From Streptomyces antnestii (GTDB taxonomy: Bacteria > Actinomycetota > Actinomycetes > Streptomycetales > Streptomycetaceae): DNA of 64,000 bases. A program made the translations under genes and the position numbers. The notes under the pieces were generated by a model. It was not told the DNA's origin, did not search any database, and saw only the letters and a program-made list of their open reading frames with translations. Within the stretch, counting starts at the first letter, position 1. Each line of letters starts with the position of its first letter. This document shows positions 40,991-49,461 of the stretch, piece by piece. The stretch is taken from assembly GCF_004005495.1 (NCBI RefSeq), contig NZ_RZYA01000006.1:248001-312000 (forward strand), written 5' to 3'.

Positions 40991-41595
40991 CAGAGACCAA
41001 CCTCCGCTCCACCATGCTTGGCGCCCGCGCTGTGCTGGCCACCCTTGGCCGCGTCCTTGGCCCCGTCCTTGGTCCCGATTTCGTCAATCGCCGGACCCGC
41101 CCCCTGGTGCCACAGCTTGGACTTCTCGGGGTCGTAATCGCCGCCGTAGTGGTCCTTCGTCTCCGCCTTGATCGCCGCAACGCGATCCCGGAGGTCTGCG
41201 TCGATGGCCGCATAGCCCTTGTGAGACGCGAGAACAGCGATCCCCATCCCCTCTATGGAGTCGGAGAGGATCTTCGACAGGTTCTCCAGCTCTGTGAGCA
41301 CCGTCTCGTACGACGTGAACAGACCGGCGGCGTCGCCCCAATCGCCCGCGCCGCCTCCGAACTGATGGCGGCCGAGTGGTTCCTGGCCGATCTTCTTGGA
41401 GCCCGCGTCCGACCCGCTGAGGTCCTTGATGAGTTGATCAACCCGCTGCTGGAACTTCGTGAACGACTCCAGCTCCGTGACGATGTCGGCCATTGCCCCC
41501 GACGCCATGGCCACTCCGCCGAGTGCCCCTCCGAGCGCCCCGCCGAAGAGCGGCAGCGATGCCGCTCCGCCCCCGTCGCCCTTGTCCTCTGCCAT
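40990..41595 (-). CDS. WXG100-like helical protein, first gene of the mycosin operon
   Basis: A 201-residue protein. A Gly/Ala-rich N-terminus (LFGGALGGALGGVAMASGAM) leads into long helices (IVTELESFTKFQQRVDQLIKDL, then AAGLFTSYETVLTELENLSKIL) separated by GGAGDWGDAAG, a W-x-G-like turn. There is no signal peptide or clear membrane helix. ATG at 41595 follows GGGGAGGACGCG. Coupled to the 542-aa WXG/PPE-like gene, it may be its heterodimer partner, as PE/PPE or EsxA/EsxB pairs are (inference). Confidence 0.75.
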   Translation of the reverse strand: MAEDKGDGGGAASLPLFGGALGGALGGVAMASGAMADIVTELESFTKFQQRVDQLIKDLSGSDAGSKKIGQEPLGRHQFGGGAGDWGDAAGLFTSYETVLTELENLSKILSDSIEGMGIAVLASHKGYAAIDADLRDRVAAIKAETKDHYGGDYDPEKSKLWHQGAGPAIDEIGTKDGAKDAAKGGQHSAGAKHGGAEVGL

Positions 41596-41791
41596 CGCGT
41601 CCTCCCCGTTCCCCCGTGTCGTTTCTCTGCAGTGGCGTCTGCCGATGGTCGTCGGCCGGCGTCGGCTGCGAAGTCTCGGTGACAACTCTAGCGACGCGCA
41701 CTGTCAGTTCACACGTCACCCGTTGTCGAGACCATGCACATCGCGTCACACATCGACACGACACGTAACAAGTTGCAACGGGCAGGGGGTG

Positions 41792-44137
41792 TCAGTCCGT
41801 TGACGCCATCGCCGGGGCGGACGCAGGAGTGGTCACCGCTGCTTGGGGGCGGATCGGGAGGCGGTTTACCGGGCGGCCCGTGGCCGCGCGGACCGCTGAG
41901 GCTACCGCTGCCGGGGACGCGACCACCGGGACCGCGCTCACCGCCTTCGCTCCGAAGGGGGCCACCACGTCCCGTTCCTCCACGAGTTTGACGATGCGGA
42001 TGTCGGGGGCGTCCAGGGATGTGGGGAGGGCGTAGCCGGTGAAGTCGGGGTGGCGGACCAGGCCGCGTGGGGTGCGGAGGTTTTCCGTGAGGGCTGCGCC
42101 GACTCCTTGAGTGACGCCCGCTTCGATTCGGGCGGCCAGTTGGGCGGGGTTCAGGATGCGGCCTACGTCCTGGGCAATTGCTAGTTCCACTACCCGTACC
42201 GAGCCCAGTTCGATGTCCACGTCCACGACCGCGCGGATCGCGCAGAAGGCGAGGCCTACGAACGCGTCGCCCTGGCCGTCCGCGTCGAGGGGCTCGGTCG
42301 GGTGGGGGCGGCACTGGGCCGTTGCCCACAGTTCCTTGCCGTCCATCGCCTCGGTGACCGTGGTCGAAAGGACTCCGTCGTACGACGTGATCTTGCCGTC
42401 CGCGATCTGGAGCAGCTCCGTGGACATGCCGAACTTGTGGGCGAGGGGCTGGAGGAGCTGGGTGCGGACCATTTTCGCGGCCCGTTCCACCGCTCCGCCG
42501 GAGACCCACGTGTGGCGGCCGCGGCAGCCTGGGCCCGCCGGGGGCTGGTCCGTGTCGACGGGCGCCACCTGCACCTCGTCGATGCCGAGCGTCTCCTGCA
42601 CGATCTGGCGGGCGAGGGTGGTGAAGCCCTGGCCGGTTTCGACCGCCGCGCAGATGACCGTCGCGACTCCGTCCTGGACCTTGACCGTCGCCGTCGACAC
42701 CTCGTCGGTGCCTTCCGCGCCGAGCATGTGGACCATGCCGATGCCGTAGCCGACGCCGCGGCGCACGGCTTCCGGTTCGCCCGCGCCCTCGGGGCCGCCG
42801 GGCAGCAGCCACTCGTCCTCGGGGGTGTCCCGGGGAAGTTCCGGGAGGGGGAAGTCCCGTACAGAGGTGAGGAGTTCGGCTACCGGGGCGGGGCACGTCA
42901 CCGTCTGGCCCGTGGGCAGGACGTCGCCCGTCGCCATGACGTTGCGCAGGCGCAGCTCCGCCGGGTCGATGCCGAGCTTCTTCGCCAGTTTGTCCATCTG
43001 CGCCTCGTACGCGGCGCAGACCTGGAGGGCGCCCTCTCCACGTACGTGGCCGGAGGGCGGGTTGTTCGTGCGGACGGCCCAGCCCTCGATGAACGCGTGC
43101 GGCACGACGTACGGGCCGCAGGCGAAGGAGACGGCGGCGGCGAGCGCCTCGGACGACGTGTCGGCGTACGCGCCCGCGTCGAGCAGGATCTGCGCCTCGA
43201 CCTTGACCAGCTTGCCCTCGGCGTCCGCGTGGTGGCGGTAGCGCAGGAGGGTGGGGTGGCGGTGGGTGTGGCCGAGGAAGGACTCCTCGCGCGTCGCGGT
43301 GAGCTTGACCGGGCAGCCGGTCTTCAACGCCAGGAGGCCGAGGGGGAGTTGGAAGCTCTGGTCCTCGCGGTCGGCGGTCGCGCCCGGGACACCGGTGACG
43401 ACGACCTTCACGCGCTCGGGTTCGAGGCCGTAGCGCGCGGCGGCGAGGTCACGGTCGCCGTGCGGGTCGGTGGAGGCGATGTAGAGCTCCACTCCCCCGT
43501 CAGGACGCGGGACGGCGAGGCCGGCCTCGGCGCCGATGGGGGCCGGGTCCTGGCGGCCGATGCGGTACTGGCCCTCGACGACGATCTCGCCCGTCACGTC
43601 CTGGTCGCCGTGGCGCAGGGGGATGTGGCGGATCAGGTTGCCGTCGGGGTGCAGGGGCTCGGCGGCGAAGGACTGCTCGGGGTCGGTGACGGGTTCGAGG
43701 ACCTCGTACTCGACGATCACGGCCGCCGCCGCCATGCGGGCGGTGTCCGGGTGGTCGGCCGCGACGGCGGCGATGGCCTCGCCGTGGTGGCGTACGACGT
43801 CGGAGGCGAAGACCGGGCGGTCCGCGGCGCGATGGCCGGGCAGGGGCGCTCCGGGTACGTCCTCGTGCGTGATGACGGCGTGTACGCCGGGCATCTCGCG
43901 CGCGTGGGTCGTGTCGACGGACAGGATGCGCGCGTGGGGGTGCGGGGAGCGCAGAACGGCCGCCCACAGCAGGCCCTCGGCCCACAGGTCGGCGGCGTAC
44001 GGGAACGTGCCCTCCGTCTTGGCGCGCGCCTCGGCCGGCGTCAGGGGCGCCCCGATGCCGTGCGGCAGCGGTTCGGCCTCAGGGGTCACGGGGGTCGCGG
44101 GAGCCACGGGCGTAATGGCTGCTGCTTCGTCACTCAC
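41792..44137 (-). CDS. Xanthine dehydrogenase-family molybdopterin subunit, divergent active site
   Basis: A 781-residue large subunit of the xanthine/aldehyde oxidase family: N-terminal a/b hammerhead (AEGLLWAAVLRSPHPHARIL) and Moco-binding domain (GQGFTTLARQIVQETLGI, VSGGAVERAAKMV). Key motifs differ from the family. The catalytic Glu segment, typically GAKxxGEP, reads GAKAVSAVP, placing Ala735 at the general-base position. The FGG motif region reads GATADREDQ (residues 252-260), and AFRGFG reads HVRGEG. It may be inactive or have another chemistry. GTG 44137 overlaps the Fe-S gene stop (GTGA). It is the last gene of the FAD/Fe-S/Mo operon. Confidence 0.88.
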   Translation of the reverse strand: MSDEAAAITPVAPATPVTPEAEPLPHGIGAPLTPAEARAKTEGTFPYAADLWAEGLLWAAVLRSPHPHARILSVDTTHAREMPGVHAVITHEDVPGAPLPGHRAADRPVFASDVVRHHGEAIAAVAADHPDTARMAAAAVIVEYEVLEPVTDPEQSFAAEPLHPDGNLIRHIPLRHGDQDVTGEIVVEGQYRIGRQDPAPIGAEAGLAVPRPDGGVELYIASTDPHGDRDLAAARYGLEPERVKVVVTGVPGATADREDQSFQLPLGLLALKTGCPVKLTATREESFLGHTHRHPTLLRYRHHADAEGKLVKVEAQILLDAGAYADTSSEALAAAVSFACGPYVVPHAFIEGWAVRTNNPPSGHVRGEGALQVCAAYEAQMDKLAKKLGIDPAELRLRNVMATGDVLPTGQTVTCPAPVAELLTSVRDFPLPELPRDTPEDEWLLPGGPEGAGEPEAVRRGVGYGIGMVHMLGAEGTDEVSTATVKVQDGVATVICAAVETGQGFTTLARQIVQETLGIDEVQVAPVDTDQPPAGPGCRGRHTWVSGGAVERAAKMVRTQLLQPLAHKFGMSTELLQIADGKITSYDGVLSTTVTEAMDGKELWATAQCRPHPTEPLDADGQGDAFVGLAFCAIRAVVDVDIELGSVRVVELAIAQDVGRILNPAQLAARIEAGVTQGVGAALTENLRTPRGLVRHPDFTGYALPTSLDAPDIRIVKLVEERDVVAPFGAKAVSAVPVVASPAAVASAVRAATGRPVNRLPIRPQAAVTTPASAPAMASTD

Positions 44138-45987
44138 GCCTGGCCTCCGTCCTGGAAGTCCTGAAAGTCCTGAAAGTCCTGGAAGTCCTGAATGCCTTCG
44201 GTTGCGCTGGGTCCCGCCTGGCGCGGGATGCGGGCCTCGCCGGGTGCGTCACCTTCGTCGGCCGTGGTGTCAGGCATGGCGTCGGCCGTGGCGGCCTCCG
44301 CAGCCGCCCCGCGTTCACCGACGACCTGCTGTACGGCGTCCAGGATCCCGCGGTACCCGGAACAGCGGCACAGGTTCCCGCACAGGGCCTGGCGGGTCTC
44401 CAGTTCGGTGGGCGCCGGGTTGCCCTCCAGGAGGTCGTGCACGGTCATCGCCATGCCCGGCACGCAGAATCCGCACTGCACGGCGCAGCGGGCCGCGAGG
44501 GCTCGCTGCACGTCGGAGGGCTGCCCGTCGGCGGCCAGGCCCTCCACGGTGCGTACTTCGCTGCCGGCGGCGGTCGCGCCGGGTACCAGGCAGGACGCTA
44601 CGAGGCGGCCGTCGACCTGCACGTTGCAGGCGCCGCACTCGCCCTGCGAGCAGCCGTCCTTGGCCCCGGCGAGGCCGAGGCGCTCGCGCAGGACGTAGAG
44701 CAGGGACTCGCCGATCCAGGCGCCGGTGACGGGGCGGTCGGTGCCGTTGACCCGCAGGACGTAGGAGGCGAGGGGGTGGTCGTCGTGGAGCGGGGGGGCG
44801 TCGGTGCCGGTGCCGATGTCGGTGCCGGCGGGGCTGTCGGGGTCGGGGGCGCTGTCGGGGGCGGGCTCGGCAGCGGTGTCGGCGGCTGCGGTATCCGGGT
44901 CGGCGACGGCGTGCTCTGCCGGGGCGGAGGGCTCGGAAACCTCGGGAGTCTCCGGAGCCCCGGGAACCTCAGCGGCTTCGGGAGCCTCGGAAGCGACAGG
45001 GGCTTCGGTCGCCTCAGGCGCCTCGGGTACCTCGGAGGTGAGCTCCGGCTCGGCGTCCGGCGCTGCCGGTACATCGGCCACTATCGCGACCGCCTCGGGC
45101 TCATGCCCGTGCCCGTGCTCGGACCCGCCCTCGACCGGCTCGAAACCAGGCTCGAACTCGGGCTCAAACCCGTGCTCGAACGCAGGCTCAGGCTCCGGCG
45201 CCGGCGCAGCCTCCGGCTCCGACTGCTCCTGCGCCCACCCCTCCGCCGCCCAGGGCGCCACCGCGCCCCCCGGCAGCGTCGCCGGAGGCGTCCGGCCCCA
45301 CTGTGCGGCGAGGGACGACGTCGTGAACTCACCCGACTCGTCCGGAAGATCCCCTTCGGCGATGACCGGGATCGACCACTGCCCCGTCACGGCCGTCGGC
45401 TCATGGGCGGCCGTCGGCTCATGAGCGGGCCCGGGCTCGTGCGCGGCAGCCGGCTCATGCGCGGACGGCTCCCGGTGCGGCTCGGCCTCCGAGAAGTTCC
45501 ACTGCCCGGTCATACCGTGGTCGCCGGAAAACCCATGATGGTCGTACGAAATCGCAGAGGGCGCGGAGGGCACGGAAGGCATCGCGGGCGCCGACGGCAG
45601 CATCTCCGGCGCCGCGGCCGGTTCGGGCCACTGCACGCCCCCGGTCGCGGCCCCCGTGACGCCACCCGTCGCGTCCGGCGGCAGGACCCACACCCCGGTC
45701 GCCGCCGGGTCCGTGGCCGAGGGGCCGCCGGGGGCGACGGTGATCTGGGGCGGTACGTAGCCGTGGCCCGGCGCGGCCAGGGGCGCGTCGGGGAGGCCGC
45801 CTTCGGGGAGCTGCACGAAGGCGGTGGCGTCCGCGTCGTAGTCACCCTGGGGCAACGGCTCCCAGCCGCCGCCCGGATGGCCTGCCTGGTGGCCTGCTTG
45901 ATGGCCTGCCTGGTGGCCTGCTTGATGGCCTGCCCGATAAGGGTCCTGGTGACCTCCGTGGCCACCCTGGTTGTGCTCGTCCGTCAC
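44134..45987 (-). CDS. 2Fe-2S subunit of xanthine dehydrogenase family with ~400-aa repetitive N-terminal extension
   Basis: A 617-residue protein; canonical subunits have 150-200. The Fe-S part is about residues 405-560: plant-type cluster CSQGECGACNVQVDG plus a Cys further on (LVASC), and the C-terminal cluster CGFCVPGMAM and CGNLCRC. Before it lie ~400 residues of low complexity: (GHQA)n, Pro/Glu-rich stretches, AHEP repeats and acidic (EAPEA)n runs. The C-terminus carries four QDF repeats encoded by a 9-base tandem. GTG 45987 follows GGGAGGG and overlaps the FAD gene stop. The extension may mediate localisation or assembly; its function is unknown. Confidence 0.88.
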   Translation of the reverse strand: MTDEHNQGGHGGHQDPYRAGHQAGHQAGHQAGHQAGHPGGGWEPLPQGDYDADATAFVQLPEGGLPDAPLAAPGHGYVPPQITVAPGGPSATDPAATGVWVLPPDATGGVTGAATGGVQWPEPAAAPEMLPSAPAMPSVPSAPSAISYDHHGFSGDHGMTGQWNFSEAEPHREPSAHEPAAAHEPGPAHEPTAAHEPTAVTGQWSIPVIAEGDLPDESGEFTTSSLAAQWGRTPPATLPGGAVAPWAAEGWAQEQSEPEAAPAPEPEPAFEHGFEPEFEPGFEPVEGGSEHGHGHEPEAVAIVADVPAAPDAEPELTSEVPEAPEATEAPVASEAPEAAEVPGAPETPEVSEPSAPAEHAVADPDTAAADTAAEPAPDSAPDPDSPAGTDIGTGTDAPPLHDDHPLASYVLRVNGTDRPVTGAWIGESLLYVLRERLGLAGAKDGCSQGECGACNVQVDGRLVASCLVPGATAAGSEVRTVEGLAADGQPSDVQRALAARCAVQCGFCVPGMAMTVHDLLEGNPAPTELETRQALCGNLCRCSGYRGILDAVQQVVGERGAAAEAATADAMPDTTADEGDAPGEARIPRQAGPSATEGIQDFQDFQDFQDFQDGGQA

Positions 45988-46868
45988 GACAGCGCCCTCC
46001 CAAGTGCACGTCGGGCCAGCGCGGCGACCGTGCGCCGCAGGTGCAGTACGGCGGGCGGCAGTTGTTCCTGCGTGCCGTCCGGGGCCGGGGCGGGCTCCGG
46101 GATGCAGGCCGCGGCGACGTACTCGCCGAACGCGGTCAGCGCCTCGGGTACGAGCGTCCGCTCGCCGTCCCAGTCGATGAGCGAGGCCACCCACTGCTCG
46201 GCCTCCAGGGGCCGCAGCGGCATGGGCGCGATCGCGCCGACCGCGCACCGCACGCCGCGTCGGGCCGGGTCGACGACCAGCGCGACGGACGCGAGTGCGC
46301 GCCCGGGGCCGGTACGCCCGGTGGCTTTGAGGAAGGTCTGCGGAGCGTGCAGCAGCGGCACCCGTACGAAGCCGATGAGCTCGCCGGGGCTGAGCATCTC
46401 CATGCCCGCGAGCAGGTGCGACACGGGGACCTCGCGGCGCGCCCCGCCCTGCCCCGCGATGATGAGCGTGGCTTCGAGGGCGGCGAGCACGGGCAGGGTG
46501 TCGCCGGTCGCGGCGGCGGAGGCGATGTTCCCGCCGAGGGTGCCCGCGTTACGGATCTGGGGTGGTCCCGCGGCGCGCGCGGCGGCGGCCAGGGCCGGGA
46601 TGAGCGCGGCGAAGTCGGGGCGTCCGATGCGGGCGTGGGTGAGGCCGGCGCCGAGCAGCGCGTGGCCGTCCTGGTACTGCCAGCCGCGGATCTCGCTGAT
46701 GCGGCCGAGTCCGACGAGGGCGGCGGGGCGCAGGAGCCCGGCGTTGACCGAGGCCATGAGGTCGGTGCCGCCCGCGACCGGTACCGCGGCGGGCATGGCG
46801 GCGAGTGCTGCCACGGCCTCGTCCAGCGAGCCCGGGAGCGTCACGGCCTGCGTTGCGTGCGTGGTCAA
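45984..46868 (-). CDS. FAD-binding subunit of xanthine dehydrogenase family
   Basis: A 294-residue flavoprotein subunit that passes electrons from the Fe-S subunit to an acceptor. The FAD_binding_5 domain has AVPVAGGTDLMASVNAG and IRNAGTLGGNIASAAATGD (pyrophosphate loop), followed by the CO dehydrogenase flavoprotein C-terminal domain. Start TTG at 46868 (LTTHATQAVTLPG) is supported by GGGAAGGGG 8 bases upstream and by the expected N-terminal length; GTG at about 46943 is an alternative. It is the first gene of the operon. Confidence 0.9.
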   Translation of the reverse strand: MTTHATQAVTLPGSLDEAVAALAAMPAAVPVAGGTDLMASVNAGLLRPAALVGLGRISEIRGWQYQDGHALLGAGLTHARIGRPDFAALIPALAAAARAAGPPQIRNAGTLGGNIASAAATGDTLPVLAALEATLIIAGQGGARREVPVSHLLAGMEMLSPGELIGFVRVPLLHAPQTFLKATGRTGPGRALASVALVVDPARRGVRCAVGAIAPMPLRPLEAEQWVASLIDWDGERTLVPEALTAFGEYVAAACIPEPAPAPDGTQEQLPPAVLHLRRTVAALARRALGRALS

Positions 46869-47198
46869 ACCGGCTGCCCCTTCCCGATGTCCGGCACTTC
46901 CGCCCGGCGGCTTCGGTCGGTGAGCCGCCGTTCGCGCCGTTACGCCTGCTCCGCCGTACGGTACGTGCTGACAGGCCGGACGTGGCAACTCTGGCACATC
47001 TTCCCGGGGGCCCGGCGAGGGGGTCCGCTAGGAGGCTTTCGCCCCGGGGATCAGGGAGATGAACCGTTTTGGCCCCTGGTCACCCGTCGGCGCGCATTGC
47101 CACTCTTCGGTGGTTTTCCTCATGGTTTTCCTCGTGCTTTTTCTTGCGCATCCACGGTCCCAGGGCCGGGGCCCCGGGGCACGCGTACGGCGGGCGGC
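46869..47198. other. 330-base region upstream of the xanthine-dehydrogenase-like operon
   Basis: It contains the promoter of the operon and the downstream end of the hexosaminidase gene. A short plus-strand frame from ATG 47059 with AGGGAG upstream runs into the antisense of the hexosaminidase gene and is not called. No RNA gene or strong terminator was seen. Confidence 0.45.
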
Positions 47199-48953
47199 TC
47201 ACACGTTCGGGGGCGCCCCCTCGATCGGGCGTCCGAGCACCCCGGGTCGCCGCTGCCACGGGCGGGGGCCCGTGGACGGACGGTAGTCGACGCCGAGTGC
47301 GTCAAGTCGGCCGTAGTGGGCGGTCATTCGCCGCTGGAAGGCGGGGAAGTCGCGCTCGGCGGGGGCGGGCAGGGTGCTCCAGGCGACCTCGGCGAAGGCG
47401 GCCAGGCGCGGGAACACCTGGTAGTCGACGCGGGCCTGGCTGTCCATCACCTCGGTCCACACGTTGGCCTGGGTGCCGAGGACGTGCCGCGCCTCCTCCG
47501 CGGTGAGCTGCGGCGGAACGGGCTCGAAGCGGTAGACGTCCTCGAGGGTGCGGACCCATCCGATGGGCATCGGCTCGTCGTCGCCCGGCGCCTGACGGTG
47601 GTCCAGGTACACGTGCTGCTCGGGGCACATGACGACGTCGTGTCCCGCGCGGGCGGCGGTGATGCCGCCCTCGTAGCCGCGCCAGGACGAGACAGCGGCG
47701 CCCGGCGCGAGGCCCAATTCCGTCGTCTCGCCTCCGGGCGCTCGGGTCCCCTGTCGAAACTCCTCGTCGAGCGGTCGCTGCGCTCCCTCCTCCTCGTCGC
47801 TTTCGACAGGGGCGCGCCCTTCGGCTCGACTCCCGCCTTCGAGGATCTCGTCCCAGCCGATGAGGCGGCGGCCGCGCTCGGCGAGCCAGGTGTCGAAGTG
47901 CCGGATGAACCAGGACTGGAGCTCGTCCTCGTCCTTCAGGCCGAGTTCGGCGATGCGGGCCTGTGCGGCGGGCGACTGCCTCCACTGGTCCTTGGGGCAC
48001 TCGTCGCCGCCGATGTGGACGAACGGCGAGACGTCGGCCGGGAAGAGGTCGAGGATCTCCTCGAACACGCCCTCGTAGAACCGGAGGGTGTGGTCGGTGG
48101 GCGCGAGCACGTTCGGGGTGACGCCCCAGTTGTCCCAGACGGTGAGTGAAGTGGTGTCCACGACGTCGGTGTTGCCGAGTTCCGGGTAGGCCGCGATGGC
48201 CGACTGCGAGTGGCCGGGGACGTCGATCTCGGGGACGACGCGGATGTGGCGCTCGGCGGCGTACGCGACGATCTCGCGGATGTCGTCCTGCGTGTAGTAG
48301 CCGCCGTGCGGCCGCTCGTCCCACAACGGGGAGGCGCGGTGGCCGAATTTCGTGCGTGCGCGCCACGCGCCCTGCTCCGTGAGCTTCGGGTGGCGTTTGA
48401 TCTCGATGCGCCAGCCCTGGTCGTCGGTGAGGTGGAAGTGGAAGACGTTGAGCTTGTGCGCGGCGAGCAGGTCGAGGTAGCGCAGGACCCCGTCCTTGGG
48501 CATGAAGTGGCGGGAGACGTCGAGCATGAGGCCGCGCCAGGAGAAGCGCGGCGCGTCCTCGATCACGACCTCGGGGACCGTCCACTTCCGGCCGCGGTCG
48601 ACGGGCGCGCGCCGGAACGCGTCGGGGCCGAGGAGCTGACGCAGCGTCTGGGCTCCCCAGAAGACGCCGGCCGCGCTGCCGCCCTCGATACGGACGGTGT
48701 GCGGGTCGACGGTGAGGCGGTACGCCTCCGGGGCGAGCGCGGGGTCGACGCTCAGCACGATGCCGGGGCTGTCGCCCGGGCGCTCCGGAAGGGCGAGGCC
48801 GGTGGCCGCGCCGACCGTCGAGCGCAGCCAGCGGGCGACGCCCTCGGTGCCGGGTCCGGCGGTGAGGGCGGTGGTGTCGCCGAGTTCGTGGTGGCCGTCG
48901 CCGGCCGTCGTGCGGCGGGGTGCGGGAACGAGTTCTGCCGAAGTCACTGACAC
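47199..48953 (-). CDS. Beta-N-acetylhexosaminidase (GH20)
   Basis: A 584-residue glycoside hydrolase family 20 enzyme releasing terminal GlcNAc/GalNAc from chitin- or peptidoglycan-derived oligosaccharides. The N-terminal GH20b domain covers about residues 10-140. The TIM barrel starts at FSWRGLMLDVSRHFMP, with HLTDDQGWRIEI, PEIDVPGHSQSAI and the catalytic Asp-Glu in HIGGDECPK (about residues 316-317), plus IGWDEILEGG. An acidic insert of ~40 residues (VESDEEEGAQRPLDEEF) follows that loop and looks specific to this strain group. No signal peptide, so probably intracellular. GTG 48953 is chosen; GTG 48947 is possible. Confidence 0.93.
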   Translation of the reverse strand: MSVTSAELVPAPRRTTAGDGHHELGDTTALTAGPGTEGVARWLRSTVGAATGLALPERPGDSPGIVLSVDPALAPEAYRLTVDPHTVRIEGGSAAGVFWGAQTLRQLLGPDAFRRAPVDRGRKWTVPEVVIEDAPRFSWRGLMLDVSRHFMPKDGVLRYLDLLAAHKLNVFHFHLTDDQGWRIEIKRHPKLTEQGAWRARTKFGHRASPLWDERPHGGYYTQDDIREIVAYAAERHIRVVPEIDVPGHSQSAIAAYPELGNTDVVDTTSLTVWDNWGVTPNVLAPTDHTLRFYEGVFEEILDLFPADVSPFVHIGGDECPKDQWRQSPAAQARIAELGLKDEDELQSWFIRHFDTWLAERGRRLIGWDEILEGGSRAEGRAPVESDEEEGAQRPLDEEFRQGTRAPGGETTELGLAPGAAVSSWRGYEGGITAARAGHDVVMCPEQHVYLDHRQAPGDDEPMPIGWVRTLEDVYRFEPVPPQLTAEEARHVLGTQANVWTEVMDSQARVDYQVFPRLAAFAEVAWSTLPAPAERDFPAFQRRMTAHYGRLDALGVDYRPSTGPRPWQRRPGVLGRPIEGAPPNV

Positions 48954-48987
48954 ACGGACGAGGCTAAGAGGTCCAGACCACTAGGGC

Positions 48988-49030
48988 AACGGTCCCGGCA
49001 CAGTACAAAAAACGGTCCCGGCACAGTACA
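48988..49030. repeat. Two tandem copies of a 23-base sequence
   Basis: AACGGTCCCGGCACAGTACA occurs at 48988-49007 and again at 49011-49030, separated by AAA. It lies between the hexosaminidase start and the DUF3039 stop. It is probably non-functional duplication or part of a promoter. Confidence 0.8.
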
Positions 49031-49120
49031 GAAAGCCGAGCACAAAGGCCCCCGGCGCGCGCCGGCGCACGCACCCAGGGGCCTCACACAGCAGACTCAG
49101 AAACTCATGAGCCGCCGCCG

Positions 49121-49408
49121 CTACTTCTTGTCCTTGCCACCCTTGTCCTTGTCGCCGCCGGCGCCCATGGACTCGTAGATCTCCTTGCACATGGGACACA
49201 CCGGGTACTTCTTCGGGTCCCGGCCCGGCACCCACACCTTGCCGCAGAGCGCGACGACGGGCGTCCCCTCGAGGGCGCTCGCCATGATCTTGTCCTTCTG
49301 GACGTAGTGGGCGTAGCGCTCGTGGTCGCCGTCACCGTGCGACGTCTGAGGCGTCGGCTCTACGAGGGTCCCCGTACCTGTCCCGCGCTCGGGCTCAAGA
49401 GTGCTCAT
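49121..49408 (-). CDS. DUF3039 zinc-ribbon-like protein
   Basis: A 95-residue DUF3039 protein. HERYAHYVQKDKIMASALEG and VVALCGKVWVPGRDPKKYP are followed by VCPMCKEIYE; His, Cys and the CPMC pair form a probable Zn site. The tail is Lys/Asp/Gly-rich (GGDKDKGGKDKK). Found throughout actinobacteria with unknown role. ATG at 49408. Confidence 0.92.
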   Translation of the reverse strand: MSTLEPERGTGTGTLVEPTPQTSHGDGDHERYAHYVQKDKIMASALEGTPVVALCGKVWVPGRDPKKYPVCPMCKEIYESMGAGGDKDKGGKDKK

Positions 49409-49461
49409 AGGTGCCAAGGGTACTGAAGCGCGCGGGGAAGAGTCAGCGGCCTCGGACGGGG

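Noticed and set aside
47059..47286. 75-codon plus-strand frame with AGGGAG upstream and a hydrophobic stretch
   Set aside because: Most of it is antisense to the 3' end of the hexosaminidase gene, and its C-terminal half is Arg/Gly/Pro-rich shadow sequence.
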